NCBI GenBank assembly: GCA_963759115.1
Contig: CAVWXT010000006.1
Span: 744,001 to 808,000, forward strand
Length of the DNA stretch: 64,000 bases
DNA from: CAVWXT01 sp963759115
GTDB lineage: Bacteria; Planctomycetota; Planctomycetia; Pirellulales; Thermoguttaceae
Direction: 5' to 3'
Shown here one piece after another: positions 1 through 9,333 of the stretch. The notes beneath the pieces are model-generated. The model was not told the DNA's origin. It made no database searches and saw nothing but the letters and a program-made list of their open reading frames with translations. A program made the position numbers and the translations under genes. Position 1 is the first letter of the stretch; every line of letters starts with the position of its first letter.

Positions 1-795
1 ACCGCCTTCAGCGACTCGGCATGAAGACGCTTGGCCGGCTGAGCCGCGGCGTCCGCCTGGGCCTGCGCACCGGTTTCGACTCGGGCAGGACGCTCGATTA
101 CGTCTACGAGAACCAGCCGCAAGGCGCGCTGCTGGCTGGGCAAGTGGATCGATCGGTCCTATCTCAATAGCATCGGCTGGCGAGGCATCCGCCAACGGCG
201 CGTGAACCTGGAAAAGCTGCTGCAGGAGGCAATCCGCCTGCTCCGGGCAGACGGCCAGCAGGTGCGGCTGGTGGACATCGCCGCGGGGCCAGGCCGATAC
301 ATTCTCGAAACGCTCCGCCGATCTGGGCGGCGACGACCTGTCGGCCCTGCTCCGCGACAACGTCGAGGCCAATCTCGAAGCCGGGCGCAAGCTCGCCAGC
401 CGCGGCGGGCCTTCGCAACGTCACCTTCCAACTGGGCGACGCCTTTGACGAGGCATCGCTGGCCGCGATCCAGCCGCGCGCCCAATCTGGCGGTGGTCTC
501 CGGGCTGTATGAATTGTTCGGCGACAACGAGCTGGTGCGGCGTTCGCTGCGCGGCCTGGCGAAGGCAGTGCTGCCCGGCGGGTACCTCGTGTACACCGGC
601 CAGCCCTGGCATCCGCAGGTGGAGATGATCGCCCGAGTGCTCGTCAACCGGGAAGGCCAGCCTTGGATCATGCGCCGCCGGACGCAGGAGGAAATGGACG
701 ACCTGGTGCGCGATGCCGGATTCGAGAAGATTGCACAGGAGATCGATCCGTGGGGAATCTTCACCGTGTCGCTGGCACGTCGCGCCGGCAATTGA
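1..795 (+). CDS. Class I SAM-dependent methyltransferase (C-terminal part, frameshifted)
   Basis: The gene enters from upstream of the window and ends at the TGA at 793-795. The reading frame changes near 135, 310 and 475, but the protein continues: YVYENQPQG, then SIGWRGIRQRR, the SAM-binding stretch VDIAAGPGRYILE, and GLYELFGDNELVRRSL. The SIGWRGIRQR block followed by a DIAAGxGRY motif matches the methyltransferase half of E. coli YnbC-type bifunctional alpha/beta hydrolase-methyltransferases; the hydrolase half would lie upstream. The next gene encodes a YnbD-like phosphatase, the same pairing as in E. coli, which supports the call. The frameshifts look like sequencing indels. The substrate is unknown; a role in phospholipid metabolism is inferred from the neighbour. 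Confidence 0.75.
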
Positions 796-802
796 TCTTG
801 CC

Positions 803-2178
803 ATGCGTGCGCGGCCTCCGTCTTGCTGTCCGTGCTCTTTCTTGTCGTTTACAGCGGCACGAATTGGCTGACGTCGCAACGATCGGACGTCGGCACCTGG
901 TACTACGCAGTGGGAGCGATTCATCCCTTTCGTGCCGCTGATGGTCATCCCCTATATGTCGATCGACCTGTTCTTTGTCGCGGCGCCGTTCTTGTGCCGC
1001 GACCGCCGCGAATTGGCCACGTTTTCTCGCCGCGATCACTTTGGCAATTCTCGTGGCCGGCGCCTGCTTCCTGGCGATGCCGCTCGAAGCTGGGCTGCGA
1101 GCGCCCCCACGTCGATGGCTGGGTCGGCGCGTTGTTCGGCTGGTTCTTTGCCGCGGACCTGCCCTACAACCTGTGCCCTTCGCTGCATATCGCCTTGCGG
1201 ACGATCCTGGCCGAGACGTACGCGCGCCACACGCGCGGGCTCTGGAACATCGCTTCGCACGTGTGGTTCAGCCTGGTCGGCTTTTCCACGCTGTTGACGT
1301 ACCAGCATCACGTGGTCGACGTCGCTGGGGGGTTTCCTCTTGGCCGCCGTGTGCTTCTACGTCGTGCCGGCGATGGCCCATCGCCATCCCGTGACGCCGA
1401 ACCGGCGGGTCGGTTCGTACTACTTTCTGGCGTCGCTCGCCGCGAGCGTCATGGCCGTCCTCTGTTGGCCCTGGGGCAGCCTCTTCCTTTGGCCCGCCGC
1501 GGCCTGTCTCGTGGCAACCGCCGCCTATTTCGGACTCGGCCCGGGCATCTATCGCAAAATCGACGGCCGGCTGACCTTGAGCACGCGGCTCTTGCTGGCG
1601 CCGTTGCTCGTCGGCCAGAAGTTGTCGCTGCGGTATTACCGGCGGCAATGCCGGGCATGGGACGAGGTGACGCCCCACGTCTGGATCGGTCGAAAACTCT
1701 CCGACCGCGAGGCGGCCGACGCCGTGCAGCAAGGGCGTGACCGCCGTTCTGGACTTGACGGCCGAGTTCTCCGAGGCGGCGCCGTTCTTGGCGACGAATT
1801 ATCTGAATGTCCCCATCCTGGACCTCACGGCCCCCACGCCCGAGCAACTCGAACGGTGCGTGGCTTTCGTGTCGGAGAACGCTGCCGCAGGGGGTGGTCT
1901 ACGTTCACTGCAAGATCGGCTATTCGCGGAGCGCTGCCGTAGTAGGTGCTTACCTCTTGAAAAGTGGAACCGCGGGCACGGCCGACCAGGTGATGGCCCG
2001 TTTACGAGCCGTTCGCCCCTCGCTGGTGATTCGCCCCGAAGCGGCCAACGTGTTGCATCACGTAGAAGCGACGTTCCCGAGCCAATCGGGCGTTGAAGAG
2101 AGTGCGTACTGCTTCACTCCGCCTCCTGAGCGGAAAGGAAATGGCGCAATAGTCAGGCGCCCTGAGAGAGGACGATAA
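803..2178 (+). CDS. PAP2 / dual-specificity phosphatase fusion (YnbD-like, frameshifted)
   Basis: An N-terminal integral-membrane PAP2 domain is fused to a C-terminal dual-specificity (tyrosine-type) phosphatase domain. Visible PAP2 motifs are CPSLHIAL (about 1180-1200) and the later YQHHVVDVAGG block with the conserved His and Asp. The C-terminal domain carries the CX5R P-loop VHCKIGYSRSAA near 1905-1935. Five or more frame changes (about 920, 1020, 1335, 1735 and 1890) interrupt it, but conserved sequence continues each time, so indel errors are the simplest reading. The start is uncertain because the ATG at 803 is not in frame with the first clear hydrophobic segment. It follows the methyltransferase by 7 bases, probably co-transcribed. 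A lipid-phosphate or phosphoprotein substrate is expected but not shown. Confidence 0.75.
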
Positions 2179-2181
2179 CGC

Positions 2182-2613
2182 ATGACAACCAGAACCAACT
2201 TCAGCCTGAAGGGCAAGAACCAAGACGCTTACCTGGAACTTGTCCAGGCATTTCCCTTGGCTTCGATCAAGTCGGACGAACATCTCGCGGCGGCGCAGGA
2301 GGTTATGGACCGACTGTTGGCCGAGGGAAAGCTCGACGATGGGGAAGAGATGTATTTGGACGCGCTCAGCGACCTGGTGGCGGCCTACGAGGATGAGCAC
2401 CACGCCATTGCGCCGGCCTCGGACGCCGACATGCTCCGTCACTTGATGGAAGCCCAAGGCGTCACGCAGGCGCAACTGAGCCGGGACGCGAAGATCGCCA
2501 AGTCAACGATCTCCGAGGTGCTGGCAGGCAAGAAGCCCTTCAGCCGGCAGATGATCCGCAAGCTAGCGGACTACTTCAGCGTCGACGTGAGCGTGCTGGC
2601 AGCGAATCTCTGA
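2182..2613 (+). CDS. higA: HigA-type antitoxin / XRE helix-turn-helix regulator (orphan)
   Basis: This intact 143-residue protein resembles HigA antitoxins of the COG5499 type. The N-terminal half is acidic and helical (SDEHLAAAQEVMDRLLAEG). The C-terminal XRE helix-turn-helix runs from about residue 90: LRHLMEAQGVTQAQLSRDAK, then STISEVLAGKKPFS. HigA normally binds and neutralises the RNase HigB and represses its own operon. No HigB-like ORF precedes it: the PAP2/phosphatase reading frame ends 3 bases before its ATG, and none follows. It is therefore an orphan antitoxin, a stand-alone repressor, or one whose toxin gene has been lost. Confidence 0.8.
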   Translation: MTTRTNFSLKGKNQDAYLELVQAFPLASIKSDEHLAAAQEVMDRLLAEGKLDDGEEMYLDALSDLVAAYEDEHHAIAPASDADMLRHLMEAQGVTQAQLSRDAKIAKSTISEVLAGKKPFSRQMIRKLADYFSVDVSVLAANL

Positions 2614-2778
2614 ACGCAGTGGAAGCGGTCTGGTGCCCTGTATTACCTGATCGAACCTCTGCCACAATCTGTCGGTTTGCCGATCATCCACAGCCTGCCC
2701 GCTGAATGGCAGGAACCAAGCGATTGCCCCGCCGGACACGCGCACTGCCGGGCAAGCCAGCAGCGGTACCCGCGGGAG

Positions 2779-2908
2779 ACGAAAGGTGTCAGACGAAAGG
2801 TGTCAGGAACCATTGCTGTGTCGTGGATCACGTGGAATCAGCCGCGGAAATGGTTCCTGACACCTTTTTCCCCGCCGCACACGGGCACTGCTGGACAAGC
2901 CAGCAGTG
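2779..2908. repeat. Palindromic repeat cluster
   Basis: Two palindromes sit together. The first has 19-base perfectly complementary arms at 2796-2814 and 2849-2867 (AAAGGTGTCAGGAACCATT and its complement); its first part is also tandemly duplicated at 2779-2806. The second is a compact hairpin, CACTGCTGG - ACAAG - CCAGCAGTG, at 2886-2908, of a type seen again at 20864-20925. The rest of 2614-3507 holds no gene I can support beyond one weak minus-strand ORF. Confidence 0.8.
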
Positions 2909-2990
2909 GCACCCGCGCGGCAGGATGCCGTCAGCACGATACCCTTGTTCGCATTCCCATTATCCTCGATGGGTGTTTCATTCACACTCG

Positions 2991-3332
2991 TCAACGCGAT
3001 CCCGTCTTCTTTTCGATGCTATTTCTCGCACGGCGAGCTAATACGCTGACCCACACTGCCACAATTAAGCATGCGATTAAATCCCATCCTGTCGCACTGG
3101 ACAGGAACTGTCTCAAGGAGAACTCATAAGTCACTTCGTCGCCTATGCGGGGTAGTCGCGTGCCCGTTTGTTTCTCAAATTCTGACAGTCTTGGCGCCCT
3201 CATCTTCGCGTCGCTGCCTAATCTTTCATGCCTTTCATGCCATGCTCCGGATTCTCCGTGCCGCTGGCCAAGAACTGGGTCCCCAACTGAATTCACCCAA
3301 ACCGCTATGAAGATGAGGGCGCGAGAATGCAA
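2991..3332 (-). CDS. Possible small membrane protein (weak)
   Basis: This is a 113-residue minus-strand ORF with a TTG start. The last 50 residues look protein-like: a GDEVTYEF segment, then one strong transmembrane helix (LIACLIVAVWVSVLA) with a basic tail (RRARNSIEKK). The N-terminal part resembles nothing I recognise and there is no convincing ribosome-binding site, so the true start may be an internal codon. It could equally be a decayed remnant in a repeat-rich spacer. The next gene on the same strand, at 3508-4059, is also a small membrane protein with a basic tail. Confidence 0.3.
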   Translation of the reverse strand: MHSRALIFIAVWVNSVGDPVLGQRHGESGAWHERHERLGSDAKMRAPRLSEFEKQTGTRLPRIGDEVTYEFSLRQFLSSATGWDLIACLIVAVWVSVLARRARNSIEKKTGSR

Positions 3333-3507
3333 AACACAACCGAAGCGGTTGCATAACTGAAGAACTTTGTTCGGTCATCAGAGATGTCCTTTCGCCATTT
3401 CCCACAATGAGGACATTTTAACGCTTTCTCGCGTATGGATTCGGCACACCACTCGCATAACCTAATCTCGCCTGCCATAGTTACTCTCCCTTCTGCGAAC
3501 GCAAAGG

Positions 3508-4059
3508 TCAGCGACGGGAGCCAGCCGCCGATGACGTTTGATTTGTTTCTGAGCGAATCGGCTGGCTCCTGTTCGCTGCACCGCCTTGTTGGCGGTTCTT
3601 TTGATCAGTTCCAAGAGGGGTGCTAGCTATGACCGCGATAGCAGCGGCGACGATCAATGCTGTCACCAAAATCTGGAAAAGCGGCGAGTAGTCCGCAAGG
3701 AACTCACGGAGAGGCGGTTTGGCCTTCGGTGGCGGACTAGCCACCGTGTTTGAATCAGTGCTTATGAGTTCCGCGGCTGCCCGGCGGTAGAAGATGTCCC
3801 ATGCTTTGTCATTATGATTCCCGGTCCAAACCCCGCGTAACCAAAGGAAGGCATAGAGCGCGAGAAAAGCAATGCCACCGCCGATCAGTATGCCCGCGGA
3901 CACGTCCACCCGCGCTTCGTGCATGAACTTGGCACCAGCGAGAAGACCAGCCCAGACAAGAAGCGTTACCTTCCATTCATAGTTCTGCCGTTTTTCCCAT
4001 CGGGCTGCACCCATTTCGGCCAGCTTCAGACACGCGTCAATTTTATCTTTGGCATCCAT
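3508..4059 (-). CDS. Hypothetical membrane protein
   Basis: An intact 183-residue protein of unrecognised family. The ATG at 4059 opens a soluble N-terminus (MDAKDKIDACLKLAEMGAAR). Two hydrophobic helices follow at about residues 31-45 and 55-75, and a third at about 128-145 (ILVTALIVAAAIAVIA). The C-terminal tail of about 30 residues is polar, rich in Gln, Arg and Ser, and probably disordered. No catalytic motif is visible. It is divergent from the ilvH gene that starts about 200 bases to its right. I judge it real from its length, amphipathic pattern and normal codon use. Confidence 0.55.
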   Translation of the reverse strand: MDAKDKIDACLKLAEMGAARWEKRQNYEWKVTLLVWAGLLAGAKFMHEARVDVSAGILIGGGIAFLALYAFLWLRGVWTGNHNDKAWDIFYRRAAAELISTDSNTVASPPPKAKPPLREFLADYSPLFQILVTALIVAAAIAVIASTPLGTDQKNRQQGGAANRSQPIRSETNQTSSAAGSRR

Positions 4060-4265
4060 AACAACGTTACTGCCAACTTACCCTGTACGATGAATTCCAG
4101 CGTTCTCAGTGTACCAAGCGAGATTCTGCCCTGCAAGGGGGTGACGAACACCACTTCGCCATCGGCAGTTGCCCAAGGCGCAGGCGGCAATTCGGTCCTC
4201 TCCGCCCCTTGTTGAGCGGACCTCCGGGGGGTATGATGACGGTTTCGCCTGTTTCGGAGGGTGTC

Positions 4266-4751
4266 ATGCGTCACGTGCTGTCGGCCTTGGTCCAAAACGT
4301 GCCCGGTGTGCTCTCGCACATCTCGGGGATGCTGGCCTCGCGGGGCTATAACATCGATAGCCTCGCGGTGGGGGAAACTGAAGACCCCCACCTCTCCCGC
4401 ATGACCTTCGTCGTCGTGGGCGACGACAACGTCCTCGACCAGGTCCGCAAGCAATTGCAGAAGATCGTCACCGTGGTGCGAGTCGACGACATCAGCGGGT
4501 CGGAGCACGTCGAGCGGGACCTGATGCTGCTCAAGGTCGCCACCGCCAACGGCGCCCGCGGCGACATCCGCGAACTGACCGAAATCTTCCGCGGCCGGAT
4601 CGTCGACGTCGCGCCCGACATGGTCATGATCGAGATGTCGGGCCAGGAGCGAAAGATCGAGGCCTTCATCGAGATGATGCGCCCCTTCGGAATCATCGAA
4701 CTGGTCCGCACCGGACGCATCGCCATGGTGCGGGGAAGAAATAGTGGATAG
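4266..4751 (+). CDS. ilvH: Acetolactate synthase small (regulatory) subunit
   Basis: The regulatory subunit of acetohydroxyacid synthase, which carries out the first common step of branched-chain amino-acid synthesis and is feedback-controlled by valine. The 161-residue length is normal for IlvH/IlvN. The N-terminal ACT domain shows the typical NVPGVLSHISGMLASRGYNI segment; the C-terminal domain contains DVAPDMVMIEMSG and ends in GIIELVRTGRIAMVRG, both family hallmarks. I chose ATG 4266 because GGAGG lies 5-9 bases upstream (4256-4260); an in-frame ATG pair at 4233/4236 is possible but poorly spaced. The catalytic subunit gene is not in the window. ilvC follows 96 bases later, so the two are probably co-transcribed. 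Confidence 0.93.
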   Translation: MRHVLSALVQNVPGVLSHISGMLASRGYNIDSLAVGETEDPHLSRMTFVVVGDDNVLDQVRKQLQKIVTVVRVDDISGSEHVERDLMLLKVATANGARGDIRELTEIFRGRIVDVAPDMVMIEMSGQERKIEAFIEMMRPFGIIELVRTGRIAMVRGRNSG

Positions 4752-4769
4752 TGGAGGAGTGGTCAGTTA

Positions 4770-4815
4770 TCAGTTGTCAGTGCGTAGAACACTGACCACT
4801 GACCACTGACCACTG
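4770..4815. repeat. Short ACTGACC tandem and inverted repeats
   Basis: The ilvH-ilvC spacer contains the 7-mer ACTGACC three times head to tail (4791-4811, followed by ACTG), and inverted, degenerate copies (GTGGTCAGT, GTTGTCAGT) at about 4770-4782. The two sets can pair into a hairpin between the cotranscribed genes. It may be a slippage-prone filler or a processing or attenuation structure; the sequence does not decide. Confidence 0.6.
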
Positions 4816-4847
4816 AAAACTAATCACTGATACCTAAGGAAACGACC

Positions 4848-5853
4848 ATGCCCGCCAAAACCTACTACGACAAAGACGCCGACATCTCGCTGCTGAAGAA
4901 CAAGACGATCGCCATCCTGGGCTACGGCTCGCAGGGGCACGGCCACGCCCAGAACCTCCGCGACAGCGGCTGCAACGTGATCGTGGCCGAACTGCCGGGC
5001 ACGGCGAACTATGAGCAGGCCGTCAAGGACGGGTTCAAGCCCATCGCGGCCGCCGAGGCCACCAAGCAGGCCGACATCATCACGATCCTCCTGCCCGACG
5101 AAATCCAGGGCGAAATCTTCCGCAGCCAGATTCGCGACAACCTGTCGCCGGGCAACGTGCTGGTCTGCTCCCACGGCTTCAACGTCCATTTCGGCCAGTT
5201 CGACGTGCCCAAGGGCGTGGCCACCATCCTCGTGGCGCCCAAGGGGCCGGGGCACCTGGTGCGGGCGGAATACGTCCGCGGGGCCGGCGTGCCCTGCCTC
5301 ATCGCCCTGGGCGACGGCGCGGGTCCCGACGCCTTGAAACTCGGCCTGGCTTACGCCAAGGGCATCGGCGGCACCCGCGCCGGCGTGATCGAAACCACTT
5401 TTGCCGAGGAAACCGAAACCGATCTGTTCGGCGAGCAAGTGGTGTTGTGCGGCGGCCTGAGCGCGCTCGATTAAGGCGGGCTTCGAGACGCTCGTCGAGG
5501 CCGGCTACCAGCCGGAAATGGCCTACTTCGAGTGCGTTCACGAGGTCAAGCTGATCGTCGACCTGATCTACCAGGGCGGCCTGAACTACATGCGCTATAG
5601 CATCTCGAACACGGCCGAATACGGCGACTACACCCGCGGCCCGCGGATCATCACCGACGAGACCAGGGCCGAGATGAAGCGGATCTTGAAGGAGATTCAG
5701 GACGGCCATTTCGCCCGCGAGTGGATTTTGGAGAATCGGGCCAACGCCCCGGCGTTCAAAGCCCTGCGGCGGCGGGAGCGGAACCATCCGGTCGAGATCG
5801 TCGGCCGGGGGCTGCGGAAGCTCATGTCGTGGATCAACGCCAAGGAGGTGTGA
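4848..5853 (+). CDS. ilvC: Ketol-acid reductoisomerase (one frameshift)
   Basis: Converts acetolactate or acetohydroxybutyrate to the dihydroxy acids of valine, leucine and isoleucine synthesis, using NADPH and magnesium. The Rossmann fingerprint GYGSQGHGHAQNL is near residue 25. The knotted C-terminal domain shows ETTFAEETETDLFGEQ with the metal-binding acidic residues, and later EMAYFECVHEVKLIVDLIYQGG. The frame breaks near 5465, where GCTCGATTAAG replaces the expected GCTCATTAAG (one extra base); the protein resumes at once as IKAGFETLVEAGYQPEMAY. With that corrected the gene is about 335 codons, the normal class I length. Start ATG 4848 follows a CTAAGGAA ribosome-binding site. Confidence 0.93.
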
Positions 5854-6054
5854 GCTCGACAAGAGCTGGAATCACGTGGGGGCGGCAGTGGAAATTACGT
5901 TGGGGCGGCAGTTGTACTGCTGCCCCTTTTTTCCGCGCGGCGATGACGATCCGGGCCCTTCTGCAACGGCATAGGGCACGGTGGGACAACTGCTCACCAG
6001 GTCCGAACGTACCCTCCGACAGGGGTGGCAAGCCGTGTGTGGTACAATAGACAA

Positions 6055-7575
6055 ATGATGATTGCGCGCGACCGATTCTGGAGCTTCTTGGGTGGGATGG
6101 CCTGTCTGGCGGCGACCATGCTTTCGGCGTGGCCGTGTGCCGCGGGCAATGACACGCAGCGCCCGGCCAGCGAACTGCGTACGAAATACGCGGCCGACAT
6201 TGAGGAACTGGCCCAGTGGTGCGAGGCCAACGGATTGACCGACGAGGCCCGGAAGACCCGCCACGCGCTCAGGCCCAGTGACCCCTATAAGCTCTATCTG
6301 CCCGTGTTGCCGGATGAGGTCGGTCCGCCCAGGCTTCCGGCCGATGCCCCGGAAAAGGTCGTGGAGTGGGACGCGCGGCTGCAAAAGCTGCGGTCCGATC
6401 AGGCCAAAGCCCTGTATGACGTGGCGCGGCGGGCCGTGCGGACCGGCCGGGCAGGGCTGGCCTTTGAACTGGCGATGGCCGCCATTCAAGCCAACCCCGA
6501 TTTCGAGCCCGTGCGGCGGCTGCTGGGCTACCAGAAGTTTCGCGATCAATGGCGCACGTTCTATGCGGCGAAGAAGTTGCGCGACGGACAGGTCTGGAGC
6601 GAGAAGTTCGGCTGGCTGCCCAAGGCGCACCTGGGTCGCTACGAGGAAGGGCAGCGTTTCTACAAAGGACACTGGATCTCGGCCGCCGAGGACGCCGATC
6701 GGCATCGCGACATCCTGTCCGGCTGGAACGTGGAGACCGAACACTACACGATCCGCACCAACCTCAGCATCGAGGCGGGCGTCGCGTTGGGGGTAAAACT
6801 CGATCGGCTGTATCGCATCTGGCAGCAGATCTTCGCCGGTTACTATGCCTCGGAGGCCGACGTGGTGGCGTTTTTCGAGGGCCGCGCCGCGGCCAAGTCG
6901 GCCGCCCTCCCGCCGCTCCAGATCATGTACTTCCGCGACCGCGACGACTACATCCGTTTCATGCGGCCCATCGTGCCGGGCATCGAGATCAGCACCGGCA
7001 TTTATTATTTCGATCAGGACCACCCTCCGCGTGCCTACTTCTTTGCCGGCGAGGGCAGCGACGAGGGCAACATGTACCACGAGGCCACGCACCAGTTGTT
7101 CCACCAGTCGCGGCCGGTGGCCCCCGACGTGGGCTGGAGGGCCAACTTCTGGATCGTCGAGGGAGTTGCCATGTACATGGAATCGCTTCGGCAGGAAGAC
7201 GGCTATTACGTGCTCGGCGGCTTCGACACCCCGCGGATGCACGCCGCGCGGGTTCGCCTCCTGGAAAAGGACTACTACTTCTACGTGCCGTTGGAGCAGT
7301 TCACCACCTACGGCATGGAGAAGTTCCAAAAAGACCCGCAGGTTCCCAAGTTCTACAGCCAGGCCGCCGGCCAGACCAACTTCCTGATCCATTACGACGG
7401 CGGCCGCTACCGCGATGCACTGGTCGCTTACCTGGTGGCCGTCTACACGGGCCGCGACCAACCTGGTACGCTGGCGAAGCTGACCGGGACAAGTTACGGT
7501 GAACTCGACCGGCAATACCGCGAGTTCATCAAATCGGGAAGTCCGAAGGCGGAGGAAGTCTCTCCATCGCGTTAG
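6055..7575 (+). CDS. Secreted DUF1570-type putative metallopeptidase
   Basis: An exported protein of about 506 residues. A signal peptide (FWSFLGGMACLAATMLSAWPCAAG) follows ATG 6055; a second ATG at 6058 is equally possible. The middle is helical and TPR-like (RAVRTGRAGLAFELAMAAI). The C-terminal half has the zinc-metallopeptidase signature HEATHQLFH (HExxH, about 7081-7107) followed by the downstream glutamate in WIVEGVAMYMES, an arrangement of gluzincins. This matches the DUF1570 family common in Planctomycetes. Proteolysis is predicted but the substrate is unknown. It stands alone between ilvC and thiL, with a TACAAT -10-like box just upstream of the start. Confidence 0.8.
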   Translation: MMIARDRFWSFLGGMACLAATMLSAWPCAAGNDTQRPASELRTKYAADIEELAQWCEANGLTDEARKTRHALRPSDPYKLYLPVLPDEVGPPRLPADAPEKVVEWDARLQKLRSDQAKALYDVARRAVRTGRAGLAFELAMAAIQANPDFEPVRRLLGYQKFRDQWRTFYAAKKLRDGQVWSEKFGWLPKAHLGRYEEGQRFYKGHWISAAEDADRHRDILSGWNVETEHYTIRTNLSIEAGVALGVKLDRLYRIWQQIFAGYYASEADVVAFFEGRAAAKSAALPPLQIMYFRDRDDYIRFMRPIVPGIEISTGIYYFDQDHPPRAYFFAGEGSDEGNMYHEATHQLFHQSRPVAPDVGWRANFWIVEGVAMYMESLRQEDGYYVLGGFDTPRMHAARVRLLEKDYYFYVPLEQFTTYGMEKFQKDPQVPKFYSQAAGQTNFLIHYDGGRYRDALVAYLVAVYTGRDQPGTLAKLTGTSYGELDRQYREFIKSGSPKAEEVSPSR

Positions 7576-7606
7576 GGCCTTGGAAAGAAAAGTAGATGGT
7601 CTCTAC

Positions 7607-7634
7607 GTAGGACGGATTTCCTAATCCGTCCTAC
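7607..7634. repeat. Hairpin between the DUF1570 gene and thiL
   Basis: A perfect 12-base inverted repeat, GTAGGACGGATT - TCCT - AATCCGTCCTAC, lies 31 bases after the stop of the DUF1570 gene. It lacks a T-tract, so it is either a REP-like palindrome or a weak terminator. Confidence 0.65.
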
Positions 7635-7661
7635 AGAGTTGTCTAGTGAGATTTCTGCCAC

Positions 7662-8585
7662 ATGGAACGCCAATTCATCTCCTGGCTGCGCGAGCGTTTG
7701 CCGCCCCATCCGCTGTTGCGGTTGGGGCCGGGCGACGACGCCGCCGTGCTGCGGATGGCGGGCGTCGACGAGTGCGTGGTCACCGTGGATCTGCTGACCG
7801 ATCACGTCGATTTCGAGTTGGCCCAAGTCGATCCGCGGCGGGTGGGACGGAAGGCCTTGGCGGCCAACCTGAGCGACCTGGCGGCCATGGCGAGCAAACC
7901 GCTGGCCGGCGTGATCGCGCTGGCCTTGCCCCGGCAAGGCGGCATGGAGTTGGCCGTGGCGTTGTACGAAGGCATGCTGCCGCTGGCCGAGCAATACGAT
8001 CTGGCCATCGCCGGCGGCGACACCAACAGTTGGGACGGACCGCTGGCCATCAGCATTACGCTGTTGGGCGAGCGTGACCGGCCGCGGACCGCTGTGCCGC
8101 AGCGGCGCACGGCCCGGCGACCGCATCGTGGTTACCGGCTCGTTCGGCGGCAGCATTCTCGGGCGGCACCTGGACTTCGAGCCGCGGGTCCGCGAGGCCC
8201 TGGCATTGCACGCCCGCTACGAACTGCACGCGGGCATCGACGTCAGCGACGGCCTGTCGCTCGACCTGGCCCACATCCTCGAAGAGAGCCGCTGCGGGGC
8301 GGTGCTCGATGCCGACGCCGTGCCCATTGCCGCCGATGCCCGCCGACTGGCGGAGAAGCTGGCCGACGGCTCGACGCCGCTGGATCACGCCCTGGGCGAC
8401 GGCGAGGATTTTGAGCTCGATTCTGGCCGTGCCGCCGCGAGGCCGCGAGCAAGATGCTGAGCCGAGCAGCCGCTGGCCGTGCCGCTTGAGCGACATCGGC
8501 GAGTTCGTCGCCGAGCCGGGCCTATGGATTGAGGAGAGCCGGCGGCGGCCGTCGCCCCTTGGCGCCGCGCGGCTGGGAACATTAG
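7662..8585 (+). CDS. thiL: Thiamine-monophosphate kinase (frameshifted)
   Basis: Phosphorylates thiamine monophosphate to thiamine diphosphate, the last step of cofactor B1 synthesis. The N-terminus shows GPGDDAAVL and DLLTDHVDF; AANLSDLAAMASKP and IAGGDTNSW are classic ThiL/PurM-fold motifs, followed later by GIDVSDGLSLDL and HALGDGEDFEL. The frame changes near 8075-8110, 8425 and 8550. Restoring frame gives a C-terminus of RRPLAPRGWEH and a stop at 8583-8585, the typical ThiL ending. The breaks are therefore indels in a functional gene. It is followed by a MITE-like element and then tsaE on the same strand. Confidence 0.88.
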
Positions 8586-8589
8586 GAAC

Positions 8590-8713
8590 GTAGCAGGCAC
8601 ACTCCGTGTGCCGTCTGCCGCGTCCTTTTTGCGGTCCGACGGTCCTCGGTGTAAGGTAGTTGTTGCGATTGATAGCACTTCGGCGGACGGCACACGGCGT
8701 GTGCCTGCAACTT
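8590..8713. repeat. MITE-like palindromic element, copy A
   Basis: About 124 bases between thiL and tsaE, bounded by inverted arms that begin AGCAGGCACACTCCGTGTGCC and end with the near complement. Each arm is itself a hairpin (GGCACAC - TCC - GTGTGCC). The same element, inverted, occurs at 24487-24617; the two also share internal sequence (TGCGGTC, then GTTGTTGCGATTGAT). No protein is encoded, so it resembles a non-autonomous transposable repeat. Confidence 0.75.
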
Positions 8714-8769
8714 TTCGCCGACGTCGCCACAAAGGATATAGAAGACGGAAGCGGGAACGTGGAGGGCGA

Positions 8770-9257
8770 ATGAGCCGACTTGTTTTCGATGCCCTGAATG
8801 AAGCAGACACCGCACGTCTGGGCGCGGCGTTGGCGGCCGTATTGCCCGACGGAACCACGGTGGCCCTGTGCGGCACGCTGGGGGCCGGCAAGACGCGGCT
8901 GGTGCAGGCCGATCGCCGAAGCCGTCGGCGTCGATCGCCGCGACGTCTCAGCCCCACCTTCGTCCTGATCCAGGAGTACCACGGCCGCCGCGCCGATCTA
9001 TCACATCGACGCCTACCGCCTGCGCGACGAAGACGAGTTCCTCGCGCTGGGGCCGGAAGAGTATTTCGACAGCGACGGGCTGGTGCTGGTGGAGTGGGCC
9101 GACCGCGTGGAATCCTGCCTGCCGAAGGATCGCCTCGAAATCCACATCGAAGTCACCGGCCCGCAATCGCGGCGATTCGAAGTGGCTGCCCGTCGGCGAG
9201 AAGTTGGCGGACGCGATCGATCGCTTGCAGCGGCGGCTCGGCGGCAAGCCGGATTGA
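8770..9257 (+). CDS. tsaE: tRNA threonylcarbamoyladenosine biosynthesis ATPase TsaE (frameshifted)
   Basis: TsaE is the ATPase that supports the TsaB-TsaD complex in making the t6A modification next to the anticodon of ANN-decoding tRNAs. The Walker A motif GTLGAGKTRLVQA is at about residue 37. After frame corrections the sequence reads SPTFVLIQEYHGR, then HIDAYRLRDEDEF, and GLVLVEWADRVESCLPKD, which are the TsaE hallmarks (the HxDxYR motif and the VEWxxR block). Frame changes occur near 8908, 8955, 8990 and 9175. The ATG at 8770 follows a GGAGGG site. Length about 160 residues is normal. It is followed closely by rnc. Confidence 0.88.
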
Positions 9258-9333
9258 CAAGACCGCTTTGCGCCGCTAACGTTACAAAAAGGGGGGTGGT
9301 ACATGCTCACCCCGGTTTGTGGCGGGTCGCGCA

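Noticed and set aside
5872..7515. 547-codon minus-strand open frame
   Set aside because: Antisense shadow of the DUF1570 gene; composition and lack of motifs argue against it.
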